Positions 7,823 to 15,292 of a stretch of 53,637 nt of DNA are shown in pieces. The position numbers and the translations under genes were made by a program. Each line of letters begins with the position of its first letter. The stretch's first letter is position 1. Below the pieces are notes generated by a model. That model ran no database searches and was not told the origin of the DNA. It saw only the letters and a program-made list of their open reading frames with translations. Source of the DNA: a virus; IMG/VR virus record IMGVR_UViG_3300010430_000057, positions 1-53,637 of that record, one strand, 5' to 3'.

Positions 7823-9358
7823 CTAAGTCATATCGATTTCATGTAACTTATTATTCTTTGCTTTAGATTTTAAAGCACTCTTTTTCTTTTGATATTGTTT
7901 TGATGTCTTATAGTATCCTATATTAATATATTCACAATAGAATACTTCTCTATCTTCAAGCTTACGTGCTCTACCCGGTAACTGTTTAGCATCTTTCTTA
8001 TTAGAGTAGATGGCAAAGTTATGAACGAATTGAACCTTAGGTATATCTGTTCCTGTGCCCAATCCTTTAATAGTAGATACTATAATATCTGCTTCTAAAG
8101 CTTCTTTACGTTCTTTCTTAGGTATCCCTGAATGATACATTCTAATTTTCTTATTTGGATATATTTCTGAGAATATCTGATGATAAAATTCTATTCCATC
8201 AATAGAATTAGTCATGACTAATATCCTGCTATCAGGTTTCATAACCTTATTAAAATAAGTACACATACGATTAGCCATGTTCCTGGCTACTTGTGGAGCT
8301 TCAGTTATAAAAGAACGCTCATAACCTACAGGACTTATACCTTTCATAGAATTAAAGCTTTGAATAGCTTGGGTAGAAGGTCTCCATGAATATTGAGCTA
8401 TAACCATATTAATATGTGCCTCAATAGATTGTTTAAGGTTAAGTCCAATCCTAGGGACTTCTTTAAAACATTTATTGAATATCATATGCTCAACCTGATC
8501 AGCTCTTTCAAAAGTTGCTGATAAGTATATATTAAGTTGACAATTAGATAAAGCTTCAATGGCCATAACTTTCTTAAGATTCATATGAATCTCATCAACA
8601 ACTTTTATATAAGCTCTAGTATTAGCTATCATTCGTTCACCAAAGTAAGTACCTTTTCGACGAACTAAAGAACTAAAAGATCCTTGCATAACAACATATA
8701 CTTTCTTATCAGACATATCTCCCATAGCTAACTGATTAGCTTTCTTACCACTATTAATAAATCCTATATCTTTATCTTTTATAGATGTAAATTTCTTAAT
8801 AGATTCTATCCATTGTTCAGCTATAACTTTAGTAGGTACAAAGACAATAGCACGTTTCTCTAAAGCTGCCATTAATGCTACCGCAGTATATGTTTTACCA
8901 TCACCAGTATCCATATCTACCGCATGTTGTGTATATCTCTTCATTCTTTCATACGGCGGTAATCCCATAACATGTGCTAAAACTAACTTTTGAATATCTT
9001 TATTAGGTGGGTAAAAAAGTTTAATTTTTTCATTTTGATAAGGATTAACCCCATTATCGAGGACGTATGAGTATTGTTCAGGTGGAAAAAAGCTTTTAAG
9101 TGTAGTTAATGCATATCCTCTCGGTATACGTAATTCCTTAACTTCTTTATAATAAAATCCACCAACCATATGATATTTCCACATATTCCAAATAGAAAGA
9201 TATTTCTCAAAATTCCAGTTATCTCCAAGATTATAATTAGTTATAGCTATATGACCGTGACGAAAAATTACTTGTGTTATTTTAGGTTTATCAAATAATC
9301 TTTGAGCAATTTTATCTTTGGGAGAAAAATCTATTCTACCATTATGATCTACTCTCAT
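7823..9358 (-). CDS. SF2 DNA/RNA helicase (UvsW / RAD25-like)
   Basis: A 511-residue ATP-dependent helicase of superfamily 2. Motif I is DMDTGDGKTYTA (148-159), with GDGKT as Walker A. Ia is AIVFVPTKV (170-178), motif II is VVDEIH (253-258), motif III is LSAT (279-282), and motif VI is QLPGRARKL (459-467). About 145 N-terminal residues resemble the substrate-binding domain found before the motor in T4 UvsW. A basic Lys-rich tail follows. UvsW-type enzymes unwind branched DNA and R-loops in recombination-dependent replication, which fits the phage-encoded SbcC-like protein. It lies between the beta-prime C gene and a 47-residue gene. Transcription reaches it by passing the stop-overlapping hairpin at 9378-9409, because no separate promoter is evident. 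Confidence 0.88.
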   Translation of the reverse strand: MRVDHNGRIDFSPKDKIAQRLFDKPKITQVIFRHGHIAITNYNLGDNWNFEKYLSIWNMWKYHMVGGFYYKEVKELRIPRGYALTTLKSFFPPEQYSYVLDNGVNPYQNEKIKLFYPPNKDIQKLVLAHVMGLPPYERMKRYTQHAVDMDTGDGKTYTAVALMAALEKRAIVFVPTKVIAEQWIESIKKFTSIKDKDIGFINSGKKANQLAMGDMSDKKVYVVMQGSFSSLVRRKGTYFGERMIANTRAYIKVVDEIHMNLKKVMAIEALSNCQLNIYLSATFERADQVEHMIFNKCFKEVPRIGLNLKQSIEAHINMVIAQYSWRPSTQAIQSFNSMKGISPVGYERSFITEAPQVARNMANRMCTYFNKVMKPDSRILVMTNSIDGIEFYHQIFSEIYPNKKIRMYHSGIPKKERKEALEADIIVSTIKGLGTGTDIPKVQFVHNFAIYSNKKDAKQLPGRARKLEDREVFYCEYINIGYYKTSKQYQKKKSALKSKAKNNKLHEIDMT

Positions 9359-9377
9359 AAAACCCTCCTCTTATAAG

Positions 9378-9409
9378 AAAAAAAAAAAGAGAAGGAATAT
9401 CCTTCTCTT
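9378..9409 (-). terminator. rho-independent terminator overlapping a stop codon
   Basis: The minus strand reads a 10-bp stem AAGAGAAGGA / TCCTTCTCTT with a 3-base loop and about 11 T. The stem overlaps the stop of the beta-prime C gene. The downstream helicase has no evident promoter, so it may be a partial terminator. Confidence 0.85.
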
Positions 9410-11501
9410 AATTATTCATGATAAATGCATCATAATCTCCTGGTGCTCGTTTATCATATACTTTTCTATCTTTTAATTGTTGTTTAGCTGAACCATGCAT
9501 TAATGAAGTTAATGCGGATTCTTTTAATCGTATAGATTTAGTAATACTACGGAATTGATATTCTACTTCATCCTCAGACCAATCTAAGAAAGATTCATCA
9601 TTTATCCCATGAATTAGTCTAGATAATAATATCTCTATATGAATATCATCCATTGAGATGTTACTCTTATCATATAAAATGACCATTTGATCACATAGGT
9701 CATTATATGAAGTATATTCCTCAATTCGTTTAGTATCAATTAGCTTCATAGCTTTTTGTAGTATTTCATTAAGTTCTTTATTTGAGTAAGGGGATTCAAA
9801 CAGATAATCCTCTTCCTCCAAAGATTCTAATAGATATAGGAAAGGTATTCTGATAATATCAGAATCTTCATCCATTTTATCTTTATCACGTTTAGCTTCA
9901 AGATAATAATCTACCATACTAGGAGATAAATATATATCTCCAGCAGAATCCTCTGTAATTAATTCTGAATCACCTGTTCGTGCATTAAAGATGATAATTT
10001 CAGGAACACCTCTATCTCGTCTACGACCTTCACCATCTTTATTTTTAGTCATAGTAAGTTCATTAAATTCAAGATATAATTCCTGATATACTTCTAAATC
10101 TTCAGGTGTATTCGTCGCATATAAATCTTTATTAAACTTAACGAAAGCACCATCTAAGAAGAAGTAATCTTTAAAATTATCAGAGAACTGTAGTTCTTCA
10201 GTATCAGTAATATTTTGATGCTTAGCTGATAATAGTTTCTGCTGGAAAGCTTCCGTCATATCAAAAGCTGTAATCTTACCTAAATGTGCATGTTGATTAA
10301 CAATAGCTAATAATTCACCTATACACCCTCGACAAATATAACCCTCATGTCTAAAAGGATGAGAGCATGTAATTGGTGTTTTAAGATAAACTGTTTTACC
10401 AACTAATGTATGATCATCTTCATCAATAATATCAAATTTCCTAGAAGATTCTTTTTCCACATAAGCTCTACCAGAGATCTTTTGTAAATCTTTTACACTA
10501 GTAATTCTTTTACGTCGAAGATGATTACTTCCACAATCATACTCAGTATCTACATGAGATATATCCGAAAGTAATACTGATATATCATATTCAAATTTAC
10601 CTGCATCAGAAACTTTCAGCTTAAGATTCTCTGCTTTTCTACCACCATTACCATCTACGAATTGCGCATTAGTACTACCAATACCCATTAATAGATTAGT
10701 ATTCTCTGTAATAGGAATAGTATTACCTTCAGCATCTGGTTTAAAAGTTATATGCGAAGCAAATTCTTTAAACTGACCTTTATTAAATAAACCATTTTGA
10801 ATATACGATGAGGAGTTTAAATCTTTCTCCTTCAACATCAATTCAGATAATCTATCAATTCTTCTCCAAGATTCTTTTTCAAGCTCTTTAGGAGATAGAT
10901 CTTCAGGAATATTAGATACTGTAATGATTTCTCTAGCATCATCATATCTTTTCATGATCTTGATAAAATCACCAATATCTAAAGATAAACCTAATTTATG
11001 ACCAGAGTATGCACATATCTTATCTATATTATGTAAGATATCAGCAAAGTATTGACACATCTCAGTATAAGATGTTTTATCTCGATGTTTCTTTAATTGA
11101 GAATTAAACCAAGCTTCTATAGCTGCCCCTGTAGCTATACCTGGATTAAATATATCTTCACTCATTATATGTACACCCATATCAACTAAAGGAGCCATCA
11201 TAATATAATTGTATAAGAATTCTATAAACGGTAATTCAAGAAAATCTTTTTCCTTATAATGTTTCTTTGATGGATAAAACTTAATTGTCTGAGCTAAAGT
11301 GAAATGATATAGTTTAGGTTGATTGATATATTTAGATAAATAATCAATCATTAAATCTATATTCGTATGAAATTTCTCATAACTTGTTTCATGTAAACAT
11401 GTAATAAATTGAAAACTTTTTACAAGATCTTTCTTCTTATCCTTGTAAGGATGAACTAAATGTATTTCGTCCCTTTTTAGCTTCTTCTTTCCCAAATTCA
11501 A
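9408..11501 (-). CDS. DNA-directed RNA polymerase beta-prime, C-terminal part
   Basis: A 697-residue protein matching the C-terminal half of bacterial beta-prime. GLSLDIGDF (171-179) matches the GxSIxxDD block. GGRKAENLKLKVSDAGKFEY (286-305) matches [20 protein letters not shown]. Zinc-site cysteines are Cys323 (EYDCG), Cys379, Cys390 and Cys393 (CRGC). HLGKITAFDMTEAFQQKLLS (406-425) matches the conserved region following the zinc site (IGExVGIIAAQSIGEPGTQL), where AQSIGEP is degenerate. Together these are diagnostic of a split beta-prime as in phiKZ and AR9 polymerases. The catalytic DxDxD motif is absent here and lies in a different gene at 27570-29177. It is the second gene after the GTATATATTATA promoter at 12132-12150, suggesting early synthesis and therefore the non-virion polymerase. 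Confidence 0.9.
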   Translation of the reverse strand: MNLGKKKLKRDEIHLVHPYKDKKKDLVKSFQFITCLHETSYEKFHTNIDLMIDYLSKYINQPKLYHFTLAQTIKFYPSKKHYKEKDFLELPFIEFLYNYIMMAPLVDMGVHIMSEDIFNPGIATGAAIEAWFNSQLKKHRDKTSYTEMCQYFADILHNIDKICAYSGHKLGLSLDIGDFIKIMKRYDDAREIITVSNIPEDLSPKELEKESWRRIDRLSELMLKEKDLNSSSYIQNGLFNKGQFKEFASHITFKPDAEGNTIPITENTNLLMGIGSTNAQFVDGNGGRKAENLKLKVSDAGKFEYDISVLLSDISHVDTEYDCGSNHLRRKRITSVKDLQKISGRAYVEKESSRKFDIIDEDDHTLVGKTVYLKTPITCSHPFRHEGYICRGCIGELLAIVNQHAHLGKITAFDMTEAFQQKLLSAKHQNITDTEELQFSDNFKDYFFLDGAFVKFNKDLYATNTPEDLEVYQELYLEFNELTMTKNKDGEGRRRDRGVPEIIIFNARTGDSELITEDSAGDIYLSPSMVDYYLEAKRDKDKMDEDSDIIRIPFLYLLESLEEEDYLFESPYSNKELNEILQKAMKLIDTKRIEEYTSYNDLCDQMVILYDKSNISMDDIHIEILLSRLIHGINDESFLDWSEDEVEYQFRSITKSIRLKESALTSLMHGSAKQQLKDRKVYDKRAPGDYDAFIMNN

Positions 11502-11507
11502 TTCCTC

Positions 11508-12095
11508 CTATTTTCTGTTATTGAAAAGTTTTCCAAAAGTATGAAACTGATTAACAAGCATAATATATTTTTTATCATTCATATCTTCCGGGATATACAT
11601 ATCTATAATATAACCAACACGATCAATACTTGTCTCAGTTATATGTATATTCATATCATGACCTAGAAACTTAGTTGTTATTATGTGGGATATCGATGTT
11701 CTCTTAGCAGAGAATTCAGATATAGCTACAGATTTACTAACTTCTTTCACATAATGTTCATTTAGATCCGGCTGATTAAAGATATACCTATTTAAACGGA
11801 TAGACTCTCTAATCACTATATTTGGATCTAGTGACTGATCAAAACAATCTAAGGAGGTCATAGCTATATCTCTCTTACATGTTTTATCTATCTTCATACC
11901 TAAGGTGCTTACTTGATACCCACTACGTATACTTAGTATATCTAAATCGGTATCTTTGATATTTTGTATATACATTTCTGGTGAACCGTATACAAAATTT
12001 GCTAAGGTTATTACTCTTTTAATTGGTTCTTTGTTTAATTTCAATAAAGCTTCATCCAGCACAATTTTGGCGGACATTGTTGTTTTATACTCCAT
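11508..12095 (-). CDS. hypothetical protein, 195 aa, upstream of beta-prime C
   Basis: No family recognised. It looks like a soluble alpha/beta protein with no signal or membrane segment. It is preceded by an AGGAGG site and is the first gene after an early-type promoter. The beta-prime C gene follows 6 bases after its stop, so it could be a polymerase accessory protein, but nothing in the sequence shows this. Phage non-virion polymerases of this class have an extra unrelated subunit for promoter recognition, and at 195 residues this protein is smaller than AR9's known one, so that link is only a thought. Confidence 0.75.
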   Translation of the reverse strand: MEYKTTMSAKIVLDEALLKLNKEPIKRVITLANFVYGSPEMYIQNIKDTDLDILSIRSGYQVSTLGMKIDKTCKRDIAMTSLDCFDQSLDPNIVIRESIRLNRYIFNQPDLNEHYVKEVSKSVAISEFSAKRTSISHIITTKFLGHDMNIHITETSIDRVGYIIDMYIPEDMNDKKYIMLVNQFHTFGKLFNNRK

Positions 12096-12131
12096 AATAA
12101 TTTCCTCCTAATTATAATATTATATTCTACT

Positions 12132-12150
12132 CTAAAAATATAATATATAC
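12132..12150 (-). promoter_or_regulatory. early-type promoter GTATATATTATA
   Basis: Minus-strand GTATATATTATATTTTTAG, 36 bases upstream of the start at 12095. It shares the first 14 bases with the copies at 7612, 17748 and 25068. Confidence 0.65.
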
Positions 12151-12174
12151 AATCTAAGATACCTCCTTAATAAG

Positions 12175-12210
12175 AAAAAAAAATAAGAGAACCAGAAGCT
12201 CTCTTATTTT
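12175..12210 (-). terminator. rho-independent terminator
   Basis: The minus strand has a stem AATAAGAGA / TCTCTTATT followed by a run of nine T. It ends the operon 14509-12232. Confidence 0.85.
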
Positions 12211-12231
12211 TGTTACTATTAAAGTAGATAA

Positions 12232-12810
12232 CTATTTAGTTAAAATAGGATATATAGTTTCTTCAGATTGATAAGGTGAAATCTTATATGGGTCATAAAT
12301 ACCTAAAGTATTATTAGCTAAGAGTTTCATCATATCATCAGCTTCTGTCCCAAAGTTTGCCCATGTAGGATACATAGTGTCTTTATATCCATCATATTTT
12401 AGTTCAACTACTTTATAGATTTCCCATTCATTATTAAGACGATTGTTTCTAATATTAATATCTAAAGCATAATTCTTACTAATACGATGAATAGTAAAAG
12501 ACATATAATCATAAGTACTGTCTTTATAAGTCTCACCGAACCAATGGTTACCTGATGCATTAACTTCTTCCATCATACCAATTTGGAAATCATAGTATCC
12601 ATAATATGCAAGAACTTCTTCTAATAAAACAGTAGTATTCTCATCTACATGAATAGGTATTTTCCATACGTCCATAATTAACCAATCATAACGATCTTCA
12701 ATGAATTCGGGATCCGGTTCAAAATTACCATACATAATGTCAGCAAATGACATATTCATACAACACGCAATAATAATTATAACCAAGATAATATTTGATA
12801 TTTTTTTCAT
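12232..12810 (-). CDS. secreted or exported hypothetical protein, 192 aa
   Basis: Residues 1-23 form a classic signal peptide: MKKISN, then a hydrophobic run IILVIIIIACCMNM, then SFA with predicted cleavage before Asp24. The mature part (about 169 residues) is acidic and rich in Tyr and Trp, with no catalytic motif I recognise. The two Cys in the hydrophobic core do not make a convincing lipobox. The product should be released outside the cytoplasmic membrane, which is uncommon for a phage protein outside the lysis cassette. It is last in an early-type operon with a MazG-like gene, suggesting activity during takeover at the cell surface, for example blocking superinfection. That role is inference only. 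Confidence 0.75.
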   Translation of the reverse strand: MKKISNIILVIIIIACCMNMSFADIMYGNFEPDPEFIEDRYDWLIMDVWKIPIHVDENTTVLLEEVLAYYGYYDFQIGMMEEVNASGNHWFGETYKDSTYDYMSFTIHRISKNYALDINIRNNRLNNEWEIYKVVELKYDGYKDTMYPTWANFGTEADDMMKLLANNTLGIYDPYKISPYQSEETIYPILTK

Positions 12811-12839
12811 TTTTATTCTCTCCTTTAAAATAGGTAATA

Positions 12840-13427
12840 TTATTTGTTAGTTGAAATGATGGATCTTAAAAGATCCACCATTTTAATTTGTATATCAGCT
12901 TCTTGCTCTTGTGTAATCACATGAGTATTCTCATAACTTATAGATAATTTATGAGATTTAGTTCCACTTAAGATTACAATATTAAGGGGTGTTCCGTCAA
13001 TGTTACCATATAATCTTCTTTCTTGAAGATTAAACTTTCTAGAAGTACTCATGTCTAACTGAGGTCTAAGAAGTTTTCTTATGATAGTACCGGATTTACA
13101 ATATATCTCATTTTCACAAGATTGATTCAAAACAGTTTTCGTAGAAAACTCTACATCATATAGATCACCCTCTACTAACTCTCTAAAGATTATTCCCTGA
13201 GAGAAAGATTTCTGGGAACCAATTTTAAATGCACTATTCCAACTATCTGTAGCAGCCTTATAAATTTTAGTAGACTCTAATATAAATTTATCATCCATAA
13301 ATAATGCTTTCTTATATAAAGAATCTATATCCTCTTTAATATAAGTGAATGTTTCAATGAAATTATATAAATCCCCTGTAAGGAATTCCTTTTTATAATC
13401 AATAACCTCTTCTACAACAGTAGACAT
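12840..13427 (-). CDS. hypothetical protein, 195 aa
   Basis: No recognised domain. The N-terminal 85 residues look helical and the rest looks like beta strands (SGTIIRKLLRPQLDMSTS followed by LNIVILSG and KLSISYEN). There is no signal peptide. It lies 13 bases downstream of the MazG-like gene and 29 bases upstream of the secreted-protein gene, in the same operon. A GGAGGAGAAG site precedes the ATG. Its promoter is the early-type copy at 14583-14598. Confidence 0.7.
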   Translation of the reverse strand: MSTVVEEVIDYKKEFLTGDLYNFIETFTYIKEDIDSLYKKALFMDDKFILESTKIYKAATDSWNSAFKIGSQKSFSQGIIFRELVEGDLYDVEFSTKTVLNQSCENEIYCKSGTIIRKLLRPQLDMSTSRKFNLQERRLYGNIDGTPLNIVILSGTKSHKLSISYENTHVITQEQEADIQIKMVDLLRSIISTNK

Positions 13428-13440
13428 AACTTCTCCTCCT

Positions 13441-13758
13441 TTAGAGTAAATACCCTTTATCCTTTAATTTCTGTATATGATCAGAAACTTTTGAATCGAT
13501 ATGTATACCATGATCTTCTTCTAAGATAAACATCATAGATATAGCTACTTGAGCAACATCCATTAATTCCTTAGCCATGTGATCATATACATCAATATCT
13601 GACTCAACATTTTTCTCACCATTCATGCTACGCATCTTACCAATAGCCTGCGCTAATTCACCACTTTCCTCCATCAACTTTAAACAAGTTGATTCTAAAG
13701 TTGGTCTTAATCCTGTTAACTTAGGTAAAGCTATCATTTTATATTTTGATTTATTCAC
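13441..13758 (-). CDS. MazG-like nucleotide pyrophosphohydrolase
   Basis: 105 residues carrying the all-alpha NTP pyrophosphohydrolase pattern: LMEESGELAQAIG (28-40) gives EExxE, and KELMDVAQ (63-70) gives the ExxD metal site. Such enzymes hydrolyse dNTPs, or (p)ppGpp in some phages, to monophosphates. Start choice: the frame is open to an ATG at 13773, but the GGAGG lies inside its first codons. The GTG at 13758 has 8-base spacing from GGAGG and overlaps the end of the upstream gene, which suggests coupled translation, so it is preferred. The ATG at 13764 is also possible but is very close to the GGAGG. An early phage MazG could reset host stress alarmones or clean up unusual nucleotides. 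Confidence 0.75.
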   Translation of the reverse strand: MNKSKYKMIALPKLTGLRPTLESTCLKLMEESGELAQAIGKMRSMNGEKNVESDIDVYDHMAKELMDVAQVAISMMFILEEDHGIHIDSKVSDHIQKLKDKGYLL

Positions 13759-14509
13759 AATCATTTCCTCCATCTAACCAAGCTTTAGTCCGTCTATTAT
13801 GATTTTCTATACATGCTAAGAAAGTCATATTTGTCATCATTCTACCAATGGGTTCATCTTCCATCGGTAGGTAATGTATTATCGAATGAATGAAATCTTT
13901 TTGTTCTTTCATATAGCTACATTGTATTTCTTTACCTTTAATTTCTTTACCATAAATATAACTAAACTCACAAGGTTCCACAGAACACTCCTTGGTAATT
14001 ATTATATTATATGCCTCTGAAAGTCGTCGAAGTTTATCTAAGTAATCCTTTCCTCCTTTTATGTAGTCTGTAGATAAACCTTCGAAAATAATCACTACAG
14101 GAAATTCTTTATTATCCTCTATTGCCATTGTATATAGGAATTTTTGATATACACCAGATCTATTCTTAACCCGAATATAATACATATCATCAAGTTCTGC
14201 AATACTTTCAATAGTTATAAAATCAGATACTTCCTTAAGTTTAGTTAGCATTAGATAAATATCATCTATTACTTGCAAACTAGGTCTCCTCATCTGTAAA
14301 GATTTACCTTCTACGAAACCATATGATGTTGTTTTTATAGAAACTTCTGTAACTCGAAAGAGTCCCTCTTTCATCATATCAGCAGTCTGTGGAAATGCTA
14401 ATATTGAATAATAATTATCATCAGTTTCTTTCATATATGGTATATTACATGAGAATCCCTTTTCACTCTTCTTCATAAGAGTATAACAGGGTATTTTAAA
14501 ATCTTTCAT
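13751..14509 (-). CDS. hypothetical protein, 252 aa, first gene of an early-type operon
   Basis: No recognised family. It is a cytoplasmic-looking alpha/beta protein with several Cys (including a Cys-Glu C-terminus) but no clear zinc spacing. Its last codons supply the GGAGG of the MazG-like gene. It heads a four-gene operon (this, MazG-like, 195-aa unknown, secreted protein) from the GTATATATTATA promoter to the terminator at 12175-12210. The leader is about 75 bases long and has an ATGATGGAGGA site just before the start. Confidence 0.7.
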   Translation of the reverse strand: MKDFKIPCYTLMKKSEKGFSCNIPYMKETDDNYYSILAFPQTADMMKEGLFRVTEVSIKTTSYGFVEGKSLQMRRPSLQVIDDIYLMLTKLKEVSDFITIESIAELDDMYYIRVKNRSGVYQKFLYTMAIEDNKEFPVVIIFEGLSTDYIKGGKDYLDKLRRLSEAYNIIITKECSVEPCEFSYIYGKEIKGKEIQCSYMKEQKDFIHSIIHYLPMEDEPIGRMMTNMTFLACIENHNRRTKAWLDGGNDCE

Positions 14510-14582
14510 AATATTCCTCCATCATAGTAAAATTCAATTAATATCATGTCATTCGATAGGTTAGATATGATTGTTGTTTCTA

Positions 14583-14598
14583 CTATTATAATATATAC
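14583..14598 (-). promoter_or_regulatory. early-type promoter GTATATATTATA
   Basis: Minus-strand GTATATATTATAATAG, upstream of the start at 14509 and downstream of a terminator. It is identical to the other copies over the first 12 bases and shorter before the ATAG. Confidence 0.65.
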
Positions 14599-14620
14599 CT
14601 TAATGTGGTTCATATTCAGA

Positions 14621-14650
14621 AAAACAATTGGAGACCCGAAGGTCTCCAAT
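14621..14650 (-). terminator. rho-independent terminator with TTCG loop
   Basis: The minus strand reads ATTGGAGACC-TTCG-GGTCTCCAAT followed by TGTTTTTC. It ends the single-gene transcript of 14655-15188. Confidence 0.9.
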
Positions 14651-14654
14651 TATA

Positions 14655-15188
14655 TTATTTTTTAGCTGCAGTCTTTTTGTTAAAACCAGATGTGCTTGAA
14701 GCTTTCTTATAAGCTTTCTTAGCCATCATCATGCCTTTTTGACCGTAACGCTTAAGAATGTTTTCTTTAGCAATTTTACGAATCTTTGAACCAAGCTTAA
14801 ATCGCTTAAAGTCCTTATTCTTGTTCTCACGAGCAAGATTTAAAGCAAAAATCATTTGAAGTCTCTTTAATTGAGATTCCTTTGTAAGAACAACATGATT
14901 TCTCTTTGGTCTCTTCGTGTTAATAGAGATGGCTTCATTGATAATGTTTGCATCTTTTAAAGCACCTTCTAAAGAAGAACATGCTTCATTGATAGCATCA
15001 GCCATTCCAGCATCTTCCATTAAATTGATAGATGTTTCTATAGCAACGATCATCTCTGCTTGTTCATTAAGAACACGATCCACCATTTCTTCTTCAGCTA
15101 AAGATAAGCCAACTTTTTCATTCATAATATCATCCGGAGTAGCCTCTCTACGAGAAACTCGTCCCAGATCACTAAGTTTTAAACTCAT
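14655..15188 (-). CDS. hypothetical basic protein, 177 aa
   Basis: The N-terminal two thirds are acidic/helical. The C-terminal 60 residues are strongly basic (KRFKLGSKIRKIAKENILKR, and a tail ending in NKKTAAKK), suggesting contact with nucleic acid or packaging in the virion. It is a monocistronic unit with its own late-type promoter (15223-15234) and a strong TTCG-loop terminator. It is divergent from the DNA polymerase C-terminal gene. No family is recognised. A DNA-binding or head-internal protein is a reasonable guess from composition and promoter class. Confidence 0.75.
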   Translation of the reverse strand: MSLKLSDLGRVSRREATPDDIMNEKVGLSLAEEEMVDRVLNEQAEMIVAIETSINLMEDAGMADAINEACSSLEGALKDANIINEAISINTKRPKRNHVVLTKESQLKRLQMIFALNLARENKNKDFKRFKLGSKIRKIAKENILKRYGQKGMMMAKKAYKKASSTSGFNKKTAAKK

Positions 15189-15222
15189 GATATATACCTC
15201 CTAATTTTTTTGATATTTCCTT

Positions 15223-15234
15223 TATTATATTGTT
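15223..15234 (-). promoter_or_regulatory. late-type promoter AACA-N6-TA
   Basis: Minus-strand AACAATATAATA, upstream of the start at 15188. The 14-mer AACAATATAATAAA recurs exactly at 34654 on the plus strand. Confidence 0.7.
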
Positions 15235-15266
15235 AAATAGCCTTATTTGTAATATACCAGTATAAG

Positions 15267-15278
15267 AACATGAAAGTA
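15267..15278 (+). promoter_or_regulatory. late-type promoter AACA-N6-TA
   Basis: AACATGAAAGTA, 14 bases upstream of the ATG at 15293. It is divergent from the promoter at 15223-15234, and the leader is very short (AAAGGGTGATGAT). Confidence 0.6.
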
Positions 15279-15292
15279 GAAAGGGTGATGAT

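Noticed and set aside
14510-14545. Short upstream ORF ending in an ATGA overlap with the start of the 252-aa gene
   Set aside because: It has 13 codons, no ribosome-binding site and no sign of a regulatory peptide.
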